In this document: positions 52,680 to 61,230 of the stretch, in pieces | How the letters are laid out: each line of letters opens with the position of its first letter | Numbering within the stretch: the first letter of the stretch is position 1 | Origin: Pseudarthrobacter enclensis | GTDB taxonomy: Bacteria; Actinomycetota; Actinomycetes; Actinomycetales; Micrococcaceae | Length of the DNA stretch: 64,000 nt | Direction of reading: 5' to 3' | Assembly (NCBI RefSeq): GCF_030811655.1 | Contig: NZ_JAUSRE010000025.1 | Coordinates: 1-64,000, forward strand | The notes under the pieces: model-generated | What the model was told of the DNA's origin: nothing | Database searches by the model: none | What the model saw: the letters and a program-made list of their open reading frames with translations, nothing else | Program-made: the position numbers and the translations under genes

Positions 52680-53864
52680 TCAGTGGCGCAGGCCGGCTTC
52701 CTTCAGGAGGGGCATGACGTTCTCATCGAAGTACTTCAGTTCCTCGTTGTAATCGATCATTCCCATGATGAAGCCGCCCATGCCGGCGTCGTTAACCGCC
52801 GCCAGCTGCTCGGTGACCTGTTCGGGGGTCCCGACGATCGGGTATCCGGCCCAGCCTGCCACGAAGCGTTCCTTGAACTGTTCGATCTGGGCGCGGAAGG
52901 ACTGGCTCTGCATGCCCATGAGGGAGGTGACGTTCTCTGCGGCGTCGTAGTCGCCCTTGTCGAGGACCTCCTGGAACGCCGCCTTGGCTTCCTTCTCGGT
53001 GTCCCGGACCACCACCAGTCCGTAGGTCATGACGTCCAGGGACCGGTTGAACTCCTCGCGCGCCATGCCACGGATCTTGTCGCTGTAGCTCTTCATGTTC
53101 TCGATCGTGTCGAGCGCTGCGAAGTTGACGTCCACGTTCCGGGCCGAGAAGGCCATGCCCGCGGACGAGTTCCCGGCGTTGATCAGGGCCGGGTAGGGGC
53201 CCTGGTGCGGTTTGGGGTAGGACTCCACACGCTGGGAGTTGTAAAAGTCGCCTTCGAAGTCGAACAGGCCGGGTTCGGTCCAGGCCTTCTTGGCGAAGTC
53301 CACCCACTCCTGGCCCTGGCGGTACTTGTCGTCGTGCTCGCCCTGCTTCTGGCCGAACATCTCCATTTCAGGGGCGAACCAGCCCATCACAAGGTTGACG
53401 CCGAACCGGCCACCGGAGATCCGGTCGATGGTGGTGGCCATCTTGGCGGCCATCACCGGGTGCACGGTGGGAAGGTGGCTGGTGGCGAAGACGCCGATGT
53501 TCTTGGTGGCCTCGGCCAGGCCGGCCGCCCAGGTGTAGGTTTCGAAGCTGTTGCCGTTGAAGTTGGTGGTGCCGCCGAATCCGCGCCAGCGGGCAATCGG
53601 GACCAGGGCTTCGAATCCCATCCGGTCGGCCTGCTGGGCGATGGCCTTGGTGTGTTCCCAGGAGGTTTCGTAGGTGGTTTCCACGTGGGAGATGGTCAGA
53701 CCGTGGGAGCAGTTGGTGCCGAAGAGGCCCAGCTTGAGTTTCTGATTGTTGAAGATGGGGTTGGTGGTAGTGCGGTCCGCCACCGGCTTCGTTTCGGAGT
53801 CGGGCCGCGGGGCCGTGGGGAAGAGGCCCTCTTCGTTCTTTATGCGTTCAGCGGTTGCAGTCAT
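52680..53864 (-). CDS. RutA-like LLM flavin-dependent monooxygenase (copy 2)
   Basis: The 394-residue enzyme is a paralogue of the one at 48349-49491. They share the blocks ARWRGFGG.TNFNG, KMATTID.IS.GR.G.N.VMGWF and PALINAG.S.AG..FSA, and they end alike (VMPLL.EAGLR). By eye the two are about 55-60 percent identical. It has an extra 20-residue N-terminal extension. AAAGGAA precedes the ATG. It follows the aldehyde dehydrogenase gene by 18 bp and they are surely co-transcribed. Two such enzymes may act on two successive steps or on two related substrates. Confidence 0.88.
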   Translation of the reverse strand: MTATAERIKNEEGLFPTAPRPDSETKPVADRTTTNPIFNNQKLKLGLFGTNCSHGLTISHVETTYETSWEHTKAIAQQADRMGFEALVPIARWRGFGGTTNFNGNSFETYTWAAGLAEATKNIGVFATSHLPTVHPVMAAKMATTIDRISGGRFGVNLVMGWFAPEMEMFGQKQGEHDDKYRQGQEWVDFAKKAWTEPGLFDFEGDFYNSQRVESYPKPHQGPYPALINAGNSSAGMAFSARNVDVNFAALDTIENMKSYSDKIRGMAREEFNRSLDVMTYGLVVVRDTEKEAKAAFQEVLDKGDYDAAENVTSLMGMQSQSFRAQIEQFKERFVAGWAGYPIVGTPEQVTEQLAAVNDAGMGGFIMGMIDYNEELKYFDENVMPLLKEAGLRH

Positions 53865-53882
53865 GATGGTTTCCTTTGTGGT

Positions 53883-55364
53883 TTAGCCGAGCTTGAAGGG
53901 ATCGCGGGTGCCGCCTGTGAGTTCAACCCACACGGCTTTTGATTCGGTGTATTCGTTCACGGCGTCAATGCCGTTTTCGCGTCCGACGCCGGAGGAGCCG
54001 AAGCCGCCGAACGGAACCTCGGGCGCCACCACGCGGTAGGCGTTGATCCAGACGGTGCCTGCTTTGATGGCGCCGGCGACGCGGTGGCCGCGGTGGATGT
54101 CCTTGGTCCAGACAGCCCCGGCGAGACCGTATTCGGTGTCGTTGGCCAGGGCGACGGCCTCTGCCTCGTCCTTGAAGGTGTAGACGGACAGCACCGGGCC
54201 AAAGACTTCTTCCTTGACGACGGTGGAGTCCTTGTTCACGCCGGTGATGACCGTGGGGCGGATGAAGTAGCCGCCCAGGTCCTCGGGGGTTTCGCCGCCG
54301 CAGGCGATGGTGCCGCCCTCGTCGCGGGCGATCTTGAGGTAGCCCATCACCTTGTCGTACTGGGGGCCGTTGGCCACCGGGCCCATTTGGGTTTCCGGAT
54401 CGGTGGGGTCGCCGAGCTTGATGTTGTTGGCGCGCTGGACTACAAGTTCCACGAGTTCATCGTGGACTGATTCGTGCACGATCAGGCGGGACCCGGCCAT
54501 GCAGGTCTGGCCGGTGGCAGCGAAGACGCCGGCCAGCAGTCCGTTGGCAGCTGCGTTGAGGTCGGCGTCGGGGAACACCACCTGCGGGCTCTTGCCGCCC
54601 AATTCAAGGGTGACTTTGTTGATGTTGGCACCGGCGGCCTGTGCCACGCGCGCCCCGGTGGCTGTGGATCCGGTGAAGGCTACTTTGTCCACTCCCGGGT
54701 GGGCCGCGAGTGCCTTGCCGAGTTCCCGGCTTTCCCCGGTGACCACATTGAAGACGCCGGCGGGGAATCCTGCCTCGTCCAGCAGGCGGGCGAAGTAGGC
54801 CGTGGACGCGGGGGAGTGCTCGCTGGGTTTGACCACGAAGGTGCAGCCTGCGGCCAGTGCCGGTGCGAGTTTGAAGGTCAGCAGCAGCAGGGGGGAGTTC
54901 CAGGGCGTAATGGCGCCGACCACGCCTACGGGTTCGCGGCGCGTGTAGACAAGGTAGTTGGGGTTGGAGGTGGGGATCTGACGGCCCTCCACCTTGTCTG
55001 CCAGCCCGGCGAAGTAGTAGTACCAGTGCGGCAGGAAACGGGTCTGGCCGACCATTTCCTTATAGAGCTTGCCGGAGTCGTTGACCTCAAGCGTTGCGAG
55101 CTCTTCGGCGTGTTCGGCGACGAGGTCGCCGAGGCGGCGCAGGAGCGCACTGCGCTGGTTTCCTGTCATCTGGCCCCAGGGGCCGGAGAGTGCAGCGCGT
55201 GCGCTGGCGACGGCGGCGTCGATGTCCTCCACCGTACCCTCGGCCACGTTGGCCCATACCTGTCCGGTGTAAGGGTTGACGGTCTCGAAGGTCTGTCCGC
55301 CAGCGCCTTCGCGGAATTCGCCGTCGATATATAGGGGAAACTGTTCCCGCGCAGTGGTTGACAT
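53883..55364 (-). CDS. NAD(P)-dependent aldehyde dehydrogenase
   Basis: The 493-residue enzyme has all parts of the ALDH family: the cofactor motif FTGSTATGARVAQAAG, the catalytic base in VTLELGGKSPQ, the nucleophile Cys288 in GQTCMAGS, and EEVFGPVLSVY near the end. It should oxidise an aldehyde made by the flavin monooxygenases to the acid. It is the first gene of its transcript, divergent from the CoA-transferase gene. The 258-bp gap between them must hold the shared control region. GAAAGG precedes the ATG. The exact aldehyde cannot be inferred. Confidence 0.94.
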   Translation of the reverse strand: MSTTAREQFPLYIDGEFREGAGGQTFETVNPYTGQVWANVAEGTVEDIDAAVASARAALSGPWGQMTGNQRSALLRRLGDLVAEHAEELATLEVNDSGKLYKEMVGQTRFLPHWYYYFAGLADKVEGRQIPTSNPNYLVYTRREPVGVVGAITPWNSPLLLLTFKLAPALAAGCTFVVKPSEHSPASTAYFARLLDEAGFPAGVFNVVTGESRELGKALAAHPGVDKVAFTGSTATGARVAQAAGANINKVTLELGGKSPQVVFPDADLNAAANGLLAGVFAATGQTCMAGSRLIVHESVHDELVELVVQRANNIKLGDPTDPETQMGPVANGPQYDKVMGYLKIARDEGGTIACGGETPEDLGGYFIRPTVITGVNKDSTVVKEEVFGPVLSVYTFKDEAEAVALANDTEYGLAGAVWTKDIHRGHRVAGAIKAGTVWINAYRVVAPEVPFGGFGSSGVGRENGIDAVNEYTESKAVWVELTGGTRDPFKLG

Positions 55365-55622
55365 GAAGTGCCTTTCTCAGTGCGTTTGCCACCGTCTTTG
55401 GCGGCGCTGATGAAAGACACTACAAACTATGGCCCAGCTCACACTAGCCGCTGAGTGCCGCGCGGATATCCGTTCACTGCAGACTCCGAGGACCGTTTCA
55501 CTTCCTGCTTTTTTTGGCTATCGGGCTGCCGTCAGAGGCTGGCCGCACCCTGTTTCCGGCACCTAGCGTTGAGCCTCGAGATCAGATGTGAAGCCCGTCA
55601 CAGGCGGGGAGATGGAGCAGAC

Positions 55623-56861
55623 ATGCCAAACATTCACCACGAGCATGAGGGCCCGGAAGCCCCCCGAGGGCCCTTGGCCGGCGTCCGGGTCCTCGAACTG
55701 GGGACCTTGGTTGCCGGTCCTTTTGCAGGCCGGCTCCTGGCCGACATGGGCGCCGAGGTCATCAAGATCGAAACACCGGACCGGCCTGATCCCCTTCGCA
55801 CCTGGGGACAGGGCGAGGTGGACGGGCACCGGTTGTTCTGGACCGTGCATGCACGGAACAAGAAGTGCATCACGCTGAACCTGCGAACGCCTCAGGGCGT
55901 TGAACTGCTGAAGGAACTGGCCGCGAAGTCGGATGTGATCGTGGAGAACTTCAAGCCCGGCACCTTGGAGAAGTGGGGGATAGGCCCCACGGTGCTGCAG
56001 GAAGTCAATCCGCGCCTTGTCATTGCGAGGGTGTCCGGGTATGGCCAGGACGGGCCGGATGCCCATAAACCCGGATACGCCTCCGTCGCGGAGGGCATCA
56101 GCGGGTTCCGTGCGCTCAACGGCTACCCGGGCCAGCTGCCGCCACGCATCGCACTGTCCCTTGGTGACTCGTTTGCCGGCATGTTCGCCGTGCAGGGTGT
56201 CCTCGCAGCGTTGGTGCGCCGCCAGCAGAGCGGCCATGGCGACATCGTTGATGTGGCATTGACGGAATCATGCCTTGCCCTCCTGGAGTCCACGATCCCC
56301 GACTACGACTGCGCCGGCGTCGTGCGCCAGCCCTCCGGGACCCGGCTGGATGGGATCGCACCATCCAACGTCTACATGAGCCGGGACGGGCTGCCGGTGA
56401 TCATTGCTGCCAACCAGGACACGCTGTTCGCGCGCCTCTGCCAGGCCATGAACTGCCCCGAACTGGCGACCGATCCCCGGTACCTGGACCACGTTTCCCG
56501 CGGGATCAACCAGGACAGCCTGGACGAGCTGGTCGGCGATTGGGCCCGCACCTATGACGCCGCCGATCTCTTGAAGTTCCTCGACGAAGCCGGTGTGGTC
56601 AACGGACCCGTCAACACCATCGCCGAGGTGGTCAAGGACCCGCAGTTGCGGCACCGGCGCATGTTCGTGGAGCACGACGACGAGCGGCTGGGCCGCAGCG
56701 TTCTTGGCCCCGGTGTCGTGCCCAAGTTCGCAGGCTCACCGGGGAGTGTCCGCTGGGCCGGCCGGGCAACTCCCGGTTACGACAACGACGACGTGTACGG
56801 CGAGCTGCTGGATCTGGGCCCCGAAGCCCTGAGTAACCTCGCCGGCCAGCGGATCATCTAA
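55623..56861 (+). CDS. Class III CoA-transferase (CaiB/BaiF family)
   Basis: The 412-residue enzyme moves CoA between carboxylic acids through an aspartyl intermediate. The N-terminal signature GVRVLELGTLVAGPFAGRLLADMGAEVIKIE and the catalytic aspartate in LGDSFAGM (Asp182) are present. ATG 55623 has GGAG upstream; the open frame extends to 55455 without homology and is rejected. It opens a plus-strand operon with an HMG-CoA-lyase-type gene 52 bp further on. Together they suggest CoA activation of a hydroxy diacid followed by cleavage, as in the citramalate or hydroxymethylglutarate routes. Confidence 0.92.
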   Translation: MPNIHHEHEGPEAPRGPLAGVRVLELGTLVAGPFAGRLLADMGAEVIKIETPDRPDPLRTWGQGEVDGHRLFWTVHARNKKCITLNLRTPQGVELLKELAAKSDVIVENFKPGTLEKWGIGPTVLQEVNPRLVIARVSGYGQDGPDAHKPGYASVAEGISGFRALNGYPGQLPPRIALSLGDSFAGMFAVQGVLAALVRRQQSGHGDIVDVALTESCLALLESTIPDYDCAGVVRQPSGTRLDGIAPSNVYMSRDGLPVIIAANQDTLFARLCQAMNCPELATDPRYLDHVSRGINQDSLDELVGDWARTYDAADLLKFLDEAGVVNGPVNTIAEVVKDPQLRHRRMFVEHDDERLGRSVLGPGVVPKFAGSPGSVRWAGRATPGYDNDDVYGELLDLGPEALSNLAGQRII

Positions 56862-56913
56862 GCCGCAGCCAGCAAGCCCCCCGCGAATTACAGGAAGAGA
56901 AGAAACCACACCT

Positions 56914-57879
56914 ATGATCACCCTCGAATCACTGGGCGCCAGCGCCGGACATGAGTTCCCGCGGGCCGTGGACATCCGGGAGGTAGGCCCACGTGACGGC
57001 CTGCAACTCGAGCAGCCCGTGACCCTGCAGCAGAAGATCGAGTTCATCGACGCCCTGGCCAGGACCGGGGTAAAACGGATCGAGGTCACCAGCTTCGTCT
57101 CACCCTCGGCCGTCCCGGCCCTCGCGGACGCCCCCGAGCTGGCCCGGGAACTGCGCCGCTGGCCGGACATCGAATTCTGCGCACTGGTGGCCGGCTACGG
57201 TGGGGCCAAAAGAGCACTCGCCGCCGGAGTCAACCACCTCCAGTACGTTATCTCCGCCTCCGAGGGCCATGCCCGGGCCAACGCCGGAAAAAGCGTGCAG
57301 GAATCGGTGGAAGCGGGCAAGGCGATTATCGAGCTGGTCCACGCCGCCGGCGGTATCTGCGAAGTGATCATCGCCACGGCCTTTGACTGCCCGTTCGACG
57401 GGCCCACCCCGCCAGAAGCCGTTGCCGGCATTACCGCCGAACTGGTCGGCGCCGGCGCTGACCGCCTGACCCTGGCGGACACCATCGGCACAGCCACCCC
57501 GGACCGCGTCCTGGCACTGGTCCAAACGGTCCGCCCGCTCTGCCCGGAAGCCGCCGTCGGACTCCACCTGCACAACACCCGCGACACCGCGATGGCGAAC
57601 GTCCTGGCCGCGCTGCTGGTCGGCGTCACCGACTTCGACGCCGCCGTTGGCGGCCTGGGCGGCTGCCCCTTCGCCCCGGGAGCCAGCGGCAACCTGGCCA
57701 CCGAAGACCTGGTCAATTTCCTGGAGGACATCGGCGTCTCCACGGGACTGGACCTTGAGGAGCTGGCGGCCGCCGGCTCCCTGGTCTCCGGCTTCCTGGG
57801 GCGCAGCCTCAACTCCGCCCTCAGCAAGTGCGCGCCGCGCATCGGCTTTACCTACGCATCCATCCCCACCGCTGTCTGA
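56914..57879 (+). CDS. Hydroxymethylglutaryl-CoA lyase-type enzyme
   Basis: The 321-residue TIM-barrel lyase of the HMGL-like family has the N-terminal VGPRDGLQLE, metal-site motif HLHNTRD and the signature GGLGGCPFAPGASGN with its catalytic cysteine. The length is normal for the family. It cleaves a 3-hydroxy-3-methylacyl-CoA by retro-Claisen reaction into acetyl-CoA and a keto acid. Following a CoA-transferase, HMG-CoA or citramalyl-CoA are the natural candidates. The flavin reductase gene starts 18 bp after the stop. Confidence 0.92.
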   Translation: MITLESLGASAGHEFPRAVDIREVGPRDGLQLEQPVTLQQKIEFIDALARTGVKRIEVTSFVSPSAVPALADAPELARELRRWPDIEFCALVAGYGGAKRALAAGVNHLQYVISASEGHARANAGKSVQESVEAGKAIIELVHAAGGICEVIIATAFDCPFDGPTPPEAVAGITAELVGAGADRLTLADTIGTATPDRVLALVQTVRPLCPEAAVGLHLHNTRDTAMANVLAALLVGVTDFDAAVGGLGGCPFAPGASGNLATEDLVNFLEDIGVSTGLDLEELAAAGSLVSGFLGRSLNSALSKCAPRIGFTYASIPTAV

Positions 57880-57897
57880 AATCGAAAGGACACCACA

Positions 57898-58395
57898 ATG
57901 AACACTGCCCACGAAGTCACCCCCCAGCGCATGCGCGAAATCCTCGGTCACTTCTGCTCGGGACTGACGGTCATCACCGCAGCAACGGAAAACGGGCCGG
58001 CCGGCTTCACCTGCCAGTCATTCACCTCCCTGTCGCTGGAGCCGCCACTGATCTCGTTCAACCCCGCCCGCACCTCCAGCACCTGGCCGGCCCTTCGCGA
58101 CGTGGGACGCTTCTGCGTCAACATCCTCCCGGCCGAACACCAGGCACTGTCCAACAAGTTCGCCCGTTCCGGGACGGACAAATTCGAGGGCGTGGACTAC
58201 CACACCTCACCGCTGGGAAACCCGATCCTGGACAAAGCTCTCGCGTGGATCGACTGCGAGCTTCACGAGGAATACGACGGCGGGGACCACACCATCGTGC
58301 TGGGCCTGGTGAAGGCCATGCAGGCCCGTTCCGATGCGGAGCCGCTGCTCTTCTTCAAGGGCTCCTACGCCACCATGATGGAACTGGCCAGGTGA
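57898..58395 (+). CDS. Flavin reductase (FMN-reducing partner)
   Basis: The 165-residue protein has the flavin reductase-like split-barrel fold: TCQSFTSLSLEPPLISFNPARTSSTW and the C-terminal HTIVLGLVKAMQ. Such enzymes supply reduced FMN to two-component monooxygenases. The two RutA-like LLM enzymes in this cluster need this supply, as RutF serves RutA. AAAGGA lies before the ATG. It overlaps the following gene by four bases (GTGA). Confidence 0.9.
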   Translation: MNTAHEVTPQRMREILGHFCSGLTVITAATENGPAGFTCQSFTSLSLEPPLISFNPARTSSTWPALRDVGRFCVNILPAEHQALSNKFARSGTDKFEGVDYHTSPLGNPILDKALAWIDCELHEEYDGGDHTIVLGLVKAMQARSDAEPLLFFKGSYATMMELAR

Positions 58396-58913
58396 AAATC
58401 CTCGGGATCGACGGCAGCCCCCACGGGCCCGGCAAGACGGCGAAAGTCGTGGGCCACGTGCTGGAAGGTGCGGCGTCGCAAGGGGCTGCCGTCGATCTCA
58501 TCACCTGCGGGGCACCTGATGCGGTGAACCGGATTGCCGAAGCTGATGCGGTAGTCTTCGGCAGCCCCACCTACCGGGCCTCGCACAGTTCGGCACTGCG
58601 CGTCCTGCTGGAAAAAATCGACAGGGACGGGGCAAAGGCGCCCCTGCTCGCCACACCCGCAGCGGTGGTGATGACCGGAGGTTCAGTGGCGCATTTCCTT
58701 GGGACGGAGGACCTGGCAGGTGTGCTGCGGGGCTTTTTCGGCACCCAGGTGCTGGCGCCCAGCCTGTTCTTCCACCCGCTGCATTTCGACAGCGAAGGGA
58801 ATACGGTCCCCGACGCCATTGAGCAGTGCCGGACGCACGGCGCAGCCCTGTGGGAGCTCACCGCCGCCGTCCGGAACTCCACTGCCCTCAAGTCGCTAAA
58901 ACCCCTGGTCTAA
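58392..58913 (+). CDS. NADPH-dependent FMN reductase-like flavoprotein
   Basis: The 173-residue protein is of the flavodoxin-like NAD(P)H:FMN reductase family (KILGIDGSPHGPGKTAK at the start, AVVFGSPTYRAS at the flavin loop). It starts with GTG overlapping the flavin reductase stop by four bases. It could be a second reductase for the monooxygenases or act on a quinone or nitro intermediate. The open frame extends upstream through the previous gene in another frame, which is rejected. Confidence 0.87.
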   Translation: MKILGIDGSPHGPGKTAKVVGHVLEGAASQGAAVDLITCGAPDAVNRIAEADAVVFGSPTYRASHSSALRVLLEKIDRDGAKAPLLATPAAVVMTGGSVAHFLGTEDLAGVLRGFFGTQVLAPSLFFHPLHFDSEGNTVPDAIEQCRTHGAALWELTAAVRNSTALKSLKPLV

Positions 58914-58973
58914 CCGGGGCACGGGCATGAACACGAAAGAACGCACGCAACCTAAGACGAGGAGCAGGACCAC

Positions 58974-59408
58974 GTGAACATAGTGCGGAAATCCTCGGCG
59001 TGCCACAGCGTTGTCGCTGTCGTCATCAAGCGGCATGGAAAAATCGCGATGCTAAAAAGAAGCCGCAGGGTGGGCCACGACCGCGGGCGCTGGCACTGTG
59101 TCACCGGCTACCTCGAGTCCGGCGCATCCCCCCGGGACCAGGCCTTGCTGGAACTGGCCGAGGAAACCGGTCTTACCGACGCCGACCTCCTCGAGCTAGG
59201 GCCAGGCGAAAAACTGATACTCCACGACGAGTCAGGAGCCACCTGGACAGTACATACCTTTACCGCAGTTACCTCGAAGCGACGACTGTCACTGGATTGG
59301 GAACATGAGGCCTGCAGGTGGACGGTGCCACACAAGACCGCACGATTCGCCAACAGGGTCTCATGGCTCGATTCGGTCCTGAAAGCGACCGGACATCTGA
59401 ACCGCTGA
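58974..59408 (+). CDS. Nudix-like hydrolase with degenerate box
   Basis: The 144-residue protein has the Nudix fold. Its box region GYLESGASPRDQALLELAEETGL keeps the EEtG core, but the first conserved Glu is Ala and the conserved Arg is Leu. Hydrolytic activity may therefore be weak or altered. It starts with GTG at 58974 with GAGGAG upstream. It is the last gene of the plus-strand operon, 60 bp after the reductase. Nudix proteins there may clear damaged nucleotides or regulate. Confidence 0.82.
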   Translation: MNIVRKSSACHSVVAVVIKRHGKIAMLKRSRRVGHDRGRWHCVTGYLESGASPRDQALLELAEETGLTDADLLELGPGEKLILHDESGATWTVHTFTAVTSKRRLSLDWEHEACRWTVPHKTARFANRVSWLDSVLKATGHLNR

Positions 59409-60139
59409 ACCAGCAAAAAAGTAGACATTGATGACTGAACCTCGCGCTAGACAAAGGTCAACACCAAAGTACCGCCAACGAAAATTCCGACAAAGCCCTT
59501 GCTGGCAGGTTGGGGTGTGCGGCAACCTGACCGTGGAAGTGGAATTCAGCTTACAGAACACTTGTCGAGGCGAAAAGTCTCACGACCACTGACTCCGGGG
59601 ACGTGACCCACTTAGCTTAGTGCGGGCACCCGAATGATTTTTGTTTTGAGTGCCGCGCTAATCCGGGGGCACCACGAGCAGGATGTGGCCGGGAAGTGCC
59701 GTGCCGGCAGAGACCATGCTGGAACTTGTGGCCCGAAGTCGGCAGTCCTGTGACACTGGTAGTCCGCGGCCATGAAATCTCGCTGATGGGGACGAAAGCC
59801 GTCGTCGAAAGTCAGGCTACAAGCGGCCTCACCTAGGTTCGCCACGCGGCTGGTCCATACTGGCGACCGCGAGCAGTCTAGGAGTAGTTGCGCGCCGTTG
59901 ACCACCAAAGCCGGGTCGGTCGGTGCGGACAGTCCCTGCCCCTGCGGCGCGAACGGCGATGCTCTCACCACCGGCCAGTCCCGATGCGGCGCCCATCCTG
60001 AAGAAACCTTGACAGGGGGATTGGGCACTGCATGAACAGACCTCTCCGCAAGAATGCTGGCTCCGTTAGTACGTCCCTTAGATCGGCTATTGACAATTAT
60101 GTGAGGTACATCGCATCATCATGCATATAGATTAGTTGT
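59409..60139. other. Gene-free stretch upstream of the sugar importer
   Basis: No supported gene. A 138-codon minus-strand frame (59612-60028) is Ser/Pro/Arg-rich and has no recognisable domain; I do not accept it. GC drops from about 60070 on. TTGACA at 60090-60095 is a good -35-like box, but no matching -10 stands at the standard spacing. Confidence 0.4.
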
Positions 60140-60155
60140 ACGAATATATATTCGT
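60140..60155. promoter_or_regulatory. Perfect palindrome upstream of the RbsB-type gene
   Basis: ACGAATATATATTCGT is a perfect 16-bp palindrome in AT-rich DNA, 51 bp before the start codon. GTTCGAAC follows at once as a second palindrome (60154-60161). It is a probable operator for a LacI- or similar sugar regulator. The regulator itself is not in the window. Confidence 0.65.
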
Positions 60156-60206
60156 TCGAACCGAGAATTGATCTGCATGGTAAGCCCAAGACAAAGGAGT
60201 CGTTAG

Positions 60207-61205
60207 ATGACTGCATCTAAGAGTGTTCGTATTGCTAGCGTGGCCGTCGTGGCCGCAGGGCTGGCACTTTCCCTTGCTGGCTGCGGCCAGGATAGCGGGC
60301 AGTCCGCAGCGGCCGGCACAAAGAAGGTGATCGGGGTTTCCGTCGCGGATCAAAAGTCCCTCTTCTACGTGGCTGAAGTCGCCGGTATCAAGGACGAGGC
60401 GAAGAAGCAGGGCTACGACGTGAATATCACATCGGCTAACAATGACTCCTCCGCCCAAGTCAAGCAGGTCAACGACCTGCTGACTAAGCAGATCGGTGCT
60501 CTCATCTTCACGTCCCAGGATTCAACGGCAGCGGCGGCGGGCGTGCGTGCAGCGAATACCGCGAAGGTGCCCGTGATTGCCGTGGACCAGCGGCCAGAGT
60601 CGGGGCAGGGCACACTGGCGACGTACATCGCAACGGACAGCGTCAAGGCTGCCCACGATCTGTGCACATGGATGTTCAAACAGATCGGCGGTCAAGGGGA
60701 ATTGGCTATATTGCACGGTGTCCTTGGTTCAACTGCGGAGACCCAGCGGACCCAGGGATGCCAGAAGGCCATCCAGGAGAACCCGGGGATCAAGGTTGTC
60801 GCCGAGGAGACAGCGAACTGGGACGAGACCCAGGCTTTCAAAGCCACCCAAAATATCCTCACTGCTCACCCCAATGTCAAGGCCGTGTTCGGGGAGAGCG
60901 ATGCGATGTCCCTTGGAGCGTCGAAGGCGGCCAAGGCAGCCGGGGCGCAGATCTTTTCGGTCGGCATCGACGGGTTCCCGACGATGTTTGACGGGATTGC
61001 CAGTGGTCTGACCCAGGCGACCATGGCGCAGCAGCCATACAAGATGGGTCAGATGGCGGTCGACAATGCCATCACCCTGATGTCGGGCAACGGCAGCGAC
61101 ATTCCAAAGGAGCAGTTGCAGGACACTGTGCTGATCAACAAGGACACAGTTAGCCAGCACAAGGTCGAGGATTTCTACGGCCCGGACGCTCAGTCCTTCA
61201 AGTGA
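60207..61205 (+). CDS. Sugar ABC transporter substrate-binding lipoprotein (RbsB type)
   Basis: The 332-residue precursor has lipobox LAGC (Cys28) after a short n-region. The mature part is a periplasmic-binding-protein type I fold of the ribose/galactose group: VIGVSVADQKSLFYVAEVAGIKDEAKKQGYDV and VPVIAVDQRPESGQGTLATYIATDS. It captures a sugar or polyol for the importer made by the next two genes. AAGGAG precedes the ATG. The palindrome at 60140 points to regulation. Confidence 0.93.
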   Translation: MTASKSVRIASVAVVAAGLALSLAGCGQDSGQSAAAGTKKVIGVSVADQKSLFYVAEVAGIKDEAKKQGYDVNITSANNDSSAQVKQVNDLLTKQIGALIFTSQDSTAAAAGVRAANTAKVPVIAVDQRPESGQGTLATYIATDSVKAAHDLCTWMFKQIGGQGELAILHGVLGSTAETQRTQGCQKAIQENPGIKVVAEETANWDETQAFKATQNILTAHPNVKAVFGESDAMSLGASKAAKAAGAQIFSVGIDGFPTMFDGIASGLTQATMAQQPYKMGQMAVDNAITLMSGNGSDIPKEQLQDTVLINKDTVSQHKVEDFYGPDAQSFK

Positions 61206-61230
61206 CGTTGCAGACAGGGCGGGAGGAAAC

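Noticed and set aside
59612..60028. 138-codon minus-strand frame in the 59.4-60.2 kb gap
   Set aside because: There is no domain, no ribosome site and an unusual composition; it may be a relic but cannot be supported as a gene.
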